Below, piece after piece: positions 5,204 through 8,751 of a stretch of DNA of 8,751 nt. The position numbers and the translations under genes are program-made. The notes below the pieces were generated by a model, which searched no databases, was not told the DNA's origin, and worked only from the letters and a program-made list of their open reading frames with translations. Origin of the DNA: Clostridiales bacterium (GTDB taxonomy: Bacteria; Bacillota; Clostridia; Lachnospirales; Lachnospiraceae); NCBI GenBank assembly GCA_029267975.1, contig JAJUHH010000102.1, forward strand, positions 1 through 8,751, read 5' to 3'. Numbering within the stretch: position 1 is the first letter of the stretch; each line of letters starts with the position of its first letter.

Positions 5204-5770
5204 AAACTTATCCATTCTTGACAGATCAAAATTGTAGAACCAGGGAATCCTGTATGCAGGCACCCTGCTGCCATCCGCACTTTCCCATAGAAAGACGTCC
5301 TCTGTCCTTCCCTGCTCCTCAAGGGAGGGACGCATGAAGACATAACTGTTCATTCCGCTCTTCTTCAAAATCTGCGGCAGGGTAGCATTGTGACCAAAGG
5401 AATCTACATTATAGCCTGTCTTGGCAGTCACGCCGAATTTTTCTTTAAAATATCTTTGAGAAATCAGTCCATGACGGGCAAAGCTTTCTCCGCTGGGAAC
5501 GTTACAATCCGGCTGCAAAAACCAGCCGCCTGCTATATTCCAACGGCCCTCTTTTACTCGTTCCTTAATCTCCTCAAACATCTTGGGATCTACTTTTTCA
5601 ATCCACTGATAATAAACCGCACATGCACTGGTAAACTTAAAGTCCGGAAATTCCTTCATTCGATCAAGAGCACTTCGATAGGTTGCCAATATTTCCGAAA
5701 AGCCTTCCTGCCATCTCCATAACCATACGGGATCAAGATGTGCATTTCCTATTAAGTATAATTTCGCCAT
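5201..5770 (-). CDS. GH38 alpha-mannosidase, N-terminal fragment
   Basis: This 189-residue piece runs from the true start to the TAG. It carries most of the GH38 catalytic alpha/beta barrel: zinc ligands H11 and D13, the RWNIAGGWFLQPD segment (residues 76-88), and nucleophile D123 within GYNVDSFGHNATLPQIL. It stops about 22 residues before the last zinc ligand. Translated alone it would be an incomplete barrel unless complemented by the downstream piece. Confidence 0.65.
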   Translation of the reverse strand: MAKLYLIGNAHLDPVWLWRWQEGFSEILATYRSALDRMKEFPDFKFTSACAVYYQWIEKVDPKMFEEIKERVKEGRWNIAGGWFLQPDCNVPSGESFARHGLISQRYFKEKFGVTAKTGYNVDSFGHNATLPQILKKSGMNSYVFMRPSLEEQGRTEDVFLWESADGSRVPAYRIPWFYNFDLSRMDKF

Positions 5771-5832
5771 GTTGTTATCTCCTCTTATCTAAGCTGTAAT
5801 GTTTTCAGACGAATCTTTATTACTTGATTATT

Positions 5833-7080
5833 TTAGTTATTTTTATTATTGTAATTATCCTGTATCCTTCCAAAGGCCTCTTTCACCGCATAGTAGGATG
5901 GTTTCGGATTTTCATCCATATCCACAAGTCCCCACCTGGTTTCCACCGGACAATCCCCAAATCCACATATGTAACAGGTCTCGGAATCCTTATAGCAATA
6001 AACAATTGTTCCAATAACGAAATCACAGGCATATAACCTCTTTATAATATCCCGAAAGAATTTTGCCTGCCCGTCTGGGGTATGTGGATATCCGACGATT
6101 TTCGTATTCTTGGGAAGCTCTCGGTACAAATGTCTTGTAAAGAAGCTATGAAACAGAGTATCACTGTAATTTGAGACATCCCCCTCACTAACTCTTATGG
6201 TCATTTCCTTCACACGCTCCGGAAGCCTGTCAACAAATCTCTCTATATGCTGTTTTGCATCCTCTTCATCTGCAGCGCCATAAGCCTGTAAGATCGCATT
6301 CCTCTCCTCAGGGGACTTGGATTCACCCTCACTGATGTATCCGAATTCCATCATAAGAATTGGTTTCCTTGTCTTTGCCCAGAGTGCCCGCAGCACTGCT
6401 TCATTATGCCACATTCTACTTTTCTTATCCTCGAAACAGCCTAAGTATATATCCAGACCGATATAATCACAGTATTTATAATAGGGTTTCAGTCTGCTGT
6501 TAAGATCCACCGGAACACATGCCATATTATATCCTATGATGATATCCCCCCGTAAATCATACATTGCTTCCAGGTTAATTCCGATAAAGCTTGCTGCTTC
6601 CTCCATAGTCAAAGGCATGGTAAACTGGGGTACCCCCATCTCATTGGTAATCTGCAGACCATCTGCAATCCCCTGCATATCGCAAATGATAAATCTTGCA
6701 ATTTCTCTTACACGGGCCTTACCTTCCGATGTTCGCACATCTATGTTCAGGGTGGAATAGCTATGCGGGTAAGGCGTCACCGCCATCACTTTTAACCCAT
6801 GCTTCTTGTATTCAAGCGCTTTCTTCTTAAAATTCAAATACCTTTCCGCAAGCTGCCCATCCGCTTCATAAGGAAATGGGATATCAACACGCACCCATGC
6901 GATATTGGCAGCTTTCATCTGCTCCATATTGCCTGTCGGATGGCACACACCGCAGATGAATTCTTTCTCTCGCAGGCGTTTTGTCTCGGGAGAGCTTTTC
7001 TTAATAAAGAAGGACTTCAAATAATAATATAATAGGTGCTTGATTCCAGCTTTCACATGTGCTTCCTTATACATTGCCAT
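5833..7080 (-). CDS. Clan GH-A-like TIM-barrel glycoside hydrolase
   Basis: This 415-residue protein looks like a retaining glycosidase with a (beta/alpha)8 barrel of clan GH-A. Early strand motif WVRVDIPFP (residues 62-70), candidate acid/base E147 in LQITNEMG (N146-E147, end of strand 4), GLDIYLG (208-214, strand 6), and candidate nucleophile E245 in ILMMEFGY (strand 7) occur in the expected order. The end, WGLVDMDENPKPSYYAV, is typical of these barrels. I cannot assign a family (GH5-, GH39- or GH42-like) by eye. The insert around residues 250-350 with many charged residues is long. No signal peptide, so cytoplasmic. Two ATGs are close together; TAGGAG lies about ten bases from the first (7080), which is favoured. 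The gene follows the GH106-like gene by 69 bp. The sugar is unknown; a beta-linked unit exposed by the neighbours is plausible. Confidence 0.75.
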   Translation of the reverse strand: MAMYKEAHVKAGIKHLLYYYLKSFFIKKSSPETKRLREKEFICGVCHPTGNMEQMKAANIAWVRVDIPFPYEADGQLAERYLNFKKKALEYKKHGLKVMAVTPYPHSYSTLNIDVRTSEGKARVREIARFIICDMQGIADGLQITNEMGVPQFTMPLTMEEAASFIGINLEAMYDLRGDIIIGYNMACVPVDLNSRLKPYYKYCDYIGLDIYLGCFEDKKSRMWHNEAVLRALWAKTRKPILMMEFGYISEGESKSPEERNAILQAYGAADEEDAKQHIERFVDRLPERVKEMTIRVSEGDVSNYSDTLFHSFFTRHLYRELPKNTKIVGYPHTPDGQAKFFRDIIKRLYACDFVIGTIVYCYKDSETCYICGFGDCPVETRWGLVDMDENPKPSYYAVKEAFGRIQDNYNNKNN

Positions 7081-7149
7081 AATCGATTTTCTCCTAGCCT
7101 CTTTATCGTCAATTATTAGAAAACTCTATCACATCACGAAGCACCCACG

Positions 7150-8751
7150 CTAATACAGACCAACTTCCGCCAGACAGTAGCCCATATTCCAGTCTCTGTC
7201 CTTCTTGCCAATCCATACATTGCCGCGCTTGTAGAAATTACCCGGCCATGTATCCCAGCTTTCTCCTTCAGGCAAATGATGGGGTCCCAGCATATTGCGC
7301 AGATTATTCACCAGGGTCAGCTCCACAACATTGTCACCCTTTTTCACTGCATGGGAGATGTCACAGGTCAGATGTCCCCACATGATGCAGCCGCAGTCAA
7401 CTTCGTTCACCCGAACATGTACTGCATTGACTCCCTTTTTTGCAAACTTGATTATGTAGTTTCCTTCCTCCAGAGAGAATATCTTCTGCAGAGTCATTCT
7501 TCCCGCATAGAAGGGGAAGCCCTGCTGTTCAATATTAGCAAGTCTGACCGTCTTATTTGCTTCTTTTACAAGGAAATCACCCTGATAACGCACTGCATTT
7601 CTTGGAAGCTCCTCAAATTCCCCTGTTGTCTCCACCGCGAAATCACCGATGATATACATGGCTTCAAATTCCACGTCAAAGGTGAGCTTATTCTTCTCCG
7701 TTTCAAAATGCCATGCCTTTTCCATATCCTCATATATCTTTTCATCCGGAGCAAAATCAATCTCTGCGGATATGATATTCTTGCCCTCTTTTAACATTCC
7801 TTGCAGGGAAAGCTTACGAAAGGCCGGGTCTACAAAGTACCCTCTGTCTGTCTTATCAAGTTCCCTTCCATTAACGGTCAGCCTGAACTTCTCCGGGGTC
7901 TCACAGGCCAGATAGCATTCTTTCGGAATATCTGCTATGTCAAAGGAATAATCGCAGCGTACCTGCACCCGCTTCTTTCGATCAAGGGCCATGTATAAGA
8001 CATCCGGCACGTTTTCCTTCTCACCCGCAAGTACACCGTCAAAATATACATCACAGGTATCCAGGGTCAAAATATTCTGACCATAGGTTAGAAGCTGCCA
8101 TTCTCCACTTAGATCTAGTGCCTTTGCCTGCTCCTTCTTCTCTTCCTTTACAAAGTCAGAGCCATCATCAATCAAGAGCAGGGAATCATAAGGTGCAAAT
8201 ACATAAGTACCGCTAAAGGGTCTTAGCTCTCCCGTCTCAATATCCATCACCTTACCGCCCTGTCTGAAGCTGGCTTCCACAGTTTCCGCATTATTATTGA
8301 TAAAATAGTAAACCTTACAATCCTTAAAAATACGCTCGGTATAGGTAATCATCGGGGAGCTGCAGATATCGTTGGCAGCCAATTCCTCTGCTGTTGTAAT
8401 TACTCCACCATTGTTTCGGAATTCCTCTAAGAGCCTGTTGGTATTCGCCAGGAAGCCTTTGTTCTTCGGTATGACAATCTTCTTATATCTTTGTGTCCCC
8501 ATTACCAGGGTATCTCCGTCCACATATGCATGGCGCTCCATCAGAATCTCATCCCCAAAGTGGAAGAGGATGTGCTTCCTACTTAAGATGCGATAATCCT
8601 CCAGTAAGGCCTGATTGTACAGTTCAAGATCTCTATTCTCACCATCATCGTAGCACTTCCAAGCAGAGGACTGATTGTGCAGCAGGAGGGTATCGTACTG
8701 CACCTCCCCTTCTGACAGGATCATTCCGATTCGTGACATGGCATCATTGAA
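7150..8751 (-). CDS. GH106/GH2-like glycosidase, 3' part only
   Basis: This is the C-terminal 533 residues of a larger protein; the frame stays open to the right edge (FNDA before the first Met at 8739), and there is no ribosome binding site at that Met. The visible part resembles large GH106/GH2-like enzymes related to alpha-L-rhamnosidases. From 8739 they are: YDTLLLHNQSSAW (residues 15-27), a flavodoxin/GATase-like segment with ILFHFGDEIL (57-66) and IVIPKNKG to NNGGVI (88-114), then beta-sandwich domains, the last (about 405-529) with FPFYAGR, VRVNEVDCG and a jelly-roll carbohydrate-binding pattern. The catalytic barrel would lie in the missing part. It ends at a TAG at 7150 and is the first visible gene of the minus-strand operon. 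Rhamnosidase activity is family inference only; related enzymes differ in substrate. Confidence 0.75.
   Translation of the reverse strand, partial: FNDAMSRIGMILSEGEVQYDTLLLHNQSSAWKCYDDGENRDLELYNQALLEDYRILSRKHILFHFGDEILMERHAYVDGDTLVMGTQRYKKIVIPKNKGFLANTNRLLEEFRNNGGVITTAEELAANDICSSPMITYTERIFKDCKVYYFINNNAETVEASFRQGGKVMDIETGELRPFSGTYVFAPYDSLLLIDDGSDFVKEEKKEQAKALDLSGEWQLLTYGQNILTLDTCDVYFDGVLAGEKENVPDVLYMALDRKKRVQVRCDYSFDIADIPKECYLACETPEKFRLTVNGRELDKTDRGYFVDPAFRKLSLQGMLKEGKNIISAEIDFAPDEKIYEDMEKAWHFETEKNKLTFDVEFEAMYIIGDFAVETTGEFEELPRNAVRYQGDFLVKEANKTVRLANIEQQGFPFYAGRMTLQKIFSLEEGNYIIKFAKKGVNAVHVRVNEVDCGCIMWGHLTCDISHAVKKGDNVVELTLVNNLRNMLGPHHLPEGESWDTWPGNFYKRGNVWIGKKDRDWNMGYCLAEVGLY

Larger units (their letters stand above)
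3395..5770 (-). pseudogene. GH38 alpha-mannosidase with in-frame TAG
   Basis: Read through one TAG, this gene encodes 791 residues of a GH38 alpha-mannosidase, an enzyme that releases alpha-linked mannose with retention using a zinc ion. The zinc ligands H11 and D13 (HLDPVWLW), the nucleophile and ligand D123 (VDSFGH) and H212 (GVGNHGGGP) are all present, as are the GCYS block (residues 262-265) and the FNHFHDIMGG block (313-322). The C-terminal half is the usual set of beta-sandwich domains. The length is at the short end for the family, but both ends look natural. The TAG is codon 190 (5201-5203); the frame is unchanged on both sides. A TAG from CAG (Gln) by one transition would explain it. 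AGAGGAG lies eight bases before the ATG at 5770. No signal peptide, so cytoplasmic. It sits 62 bp after the GH-A-like gene and 100 bp before the phosphoesterase. Confidence 0.9.

Noticed and set aside
7276..7794. 172-codon open frame on the plus strand
   Set aside because: Antisense to the GH106-like gene, with low-complexity Cys/His/Ile-rich content and no recognisable domain.
8737..8739. ATG at 8739 as the true start of the GH106-like protein
   Set aside because: The frame continues upstream to the window edge (Phe-Asn-Asp-Ala), there is no ribosome binding site, and the protein would lack the catalytic part; it is an internal Met of a truncated gene.
1..8751. CRISPR array, tRNA, rRNA, riboswitch or complete transposase
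   Set aside because: No regularly spaced repeat-spacer pattern, no tRNA- or rRNA-like segment and no transposase domain in any frame were seen.

Overview
The window looks like a piece of a low-to-moderate GC Firmicutes chromosome, most likely a Clostridia/Lachnospiraceae-type gut or anaerobic organism. This is inferred from strong AGGAGG-like ribosome binding sites, an AT-rich intergenic region, short spacers between co-directional glycosidase genes, and the protein family mix. No 16S or other marker gene is present, so the taxonomy is an inference.

Layout. Positions 1-357 are AT-rich and non-coding, with several unexplained repeats: three ACAGT boxes spaced exactly 43 bp apart, a 15-bp-stem hairpin, and a tandem 20-bp direct repeat. 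They precede a plus-strand gene (358-810) for a small lipoprotein of unknown function. This gene ends at a strong intrinsic terminator nested in a 90-bp palindromic, insertion-sequence-like element (839-928), which also separates it from the convergent minus-strand genes. From the right edge leftward, the minus strand carries an apparent operon: a large GH106/GH2-like glycosidase (only the C-terminal 533 residues are inside the window), a clan GH-A-type TIM-barrel glycosidase, a GH38 alpha-mannosidase, a calcineurin-like metallophosphoesterase, and a Gfo/Idh/MocA NAD(P)-dependent oxidoreductase. Intergenic gaps are 69, 62, 100 and 154 bp.

Two of the five operon genes are broken as written. 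The GH38 alpha-mannosidase has an in-frame TAG at codon 190 (5201-5203), and the Gfo/Idh gene has a single-base deletion-type frameshift near 1393-1402. In both cases the reading resumes cleanly with the rest of the family sequence, so the lesions are either very recent or sequencing errors.

Working model (inference): imported oligosaccharides are dismantled in the cytoplasm, since none of the enzymes with a visible N-terminus has a signal peptide. The glycosidases act together with a phosphoesterase and a sugar oxidoreductase. An alpha-mannosidase beside a phosphoesterase suggests a phosphorylated or phosphodiester-linked mannose-containing glycan, but no transporter or regulator is visible to confirm the substrate.
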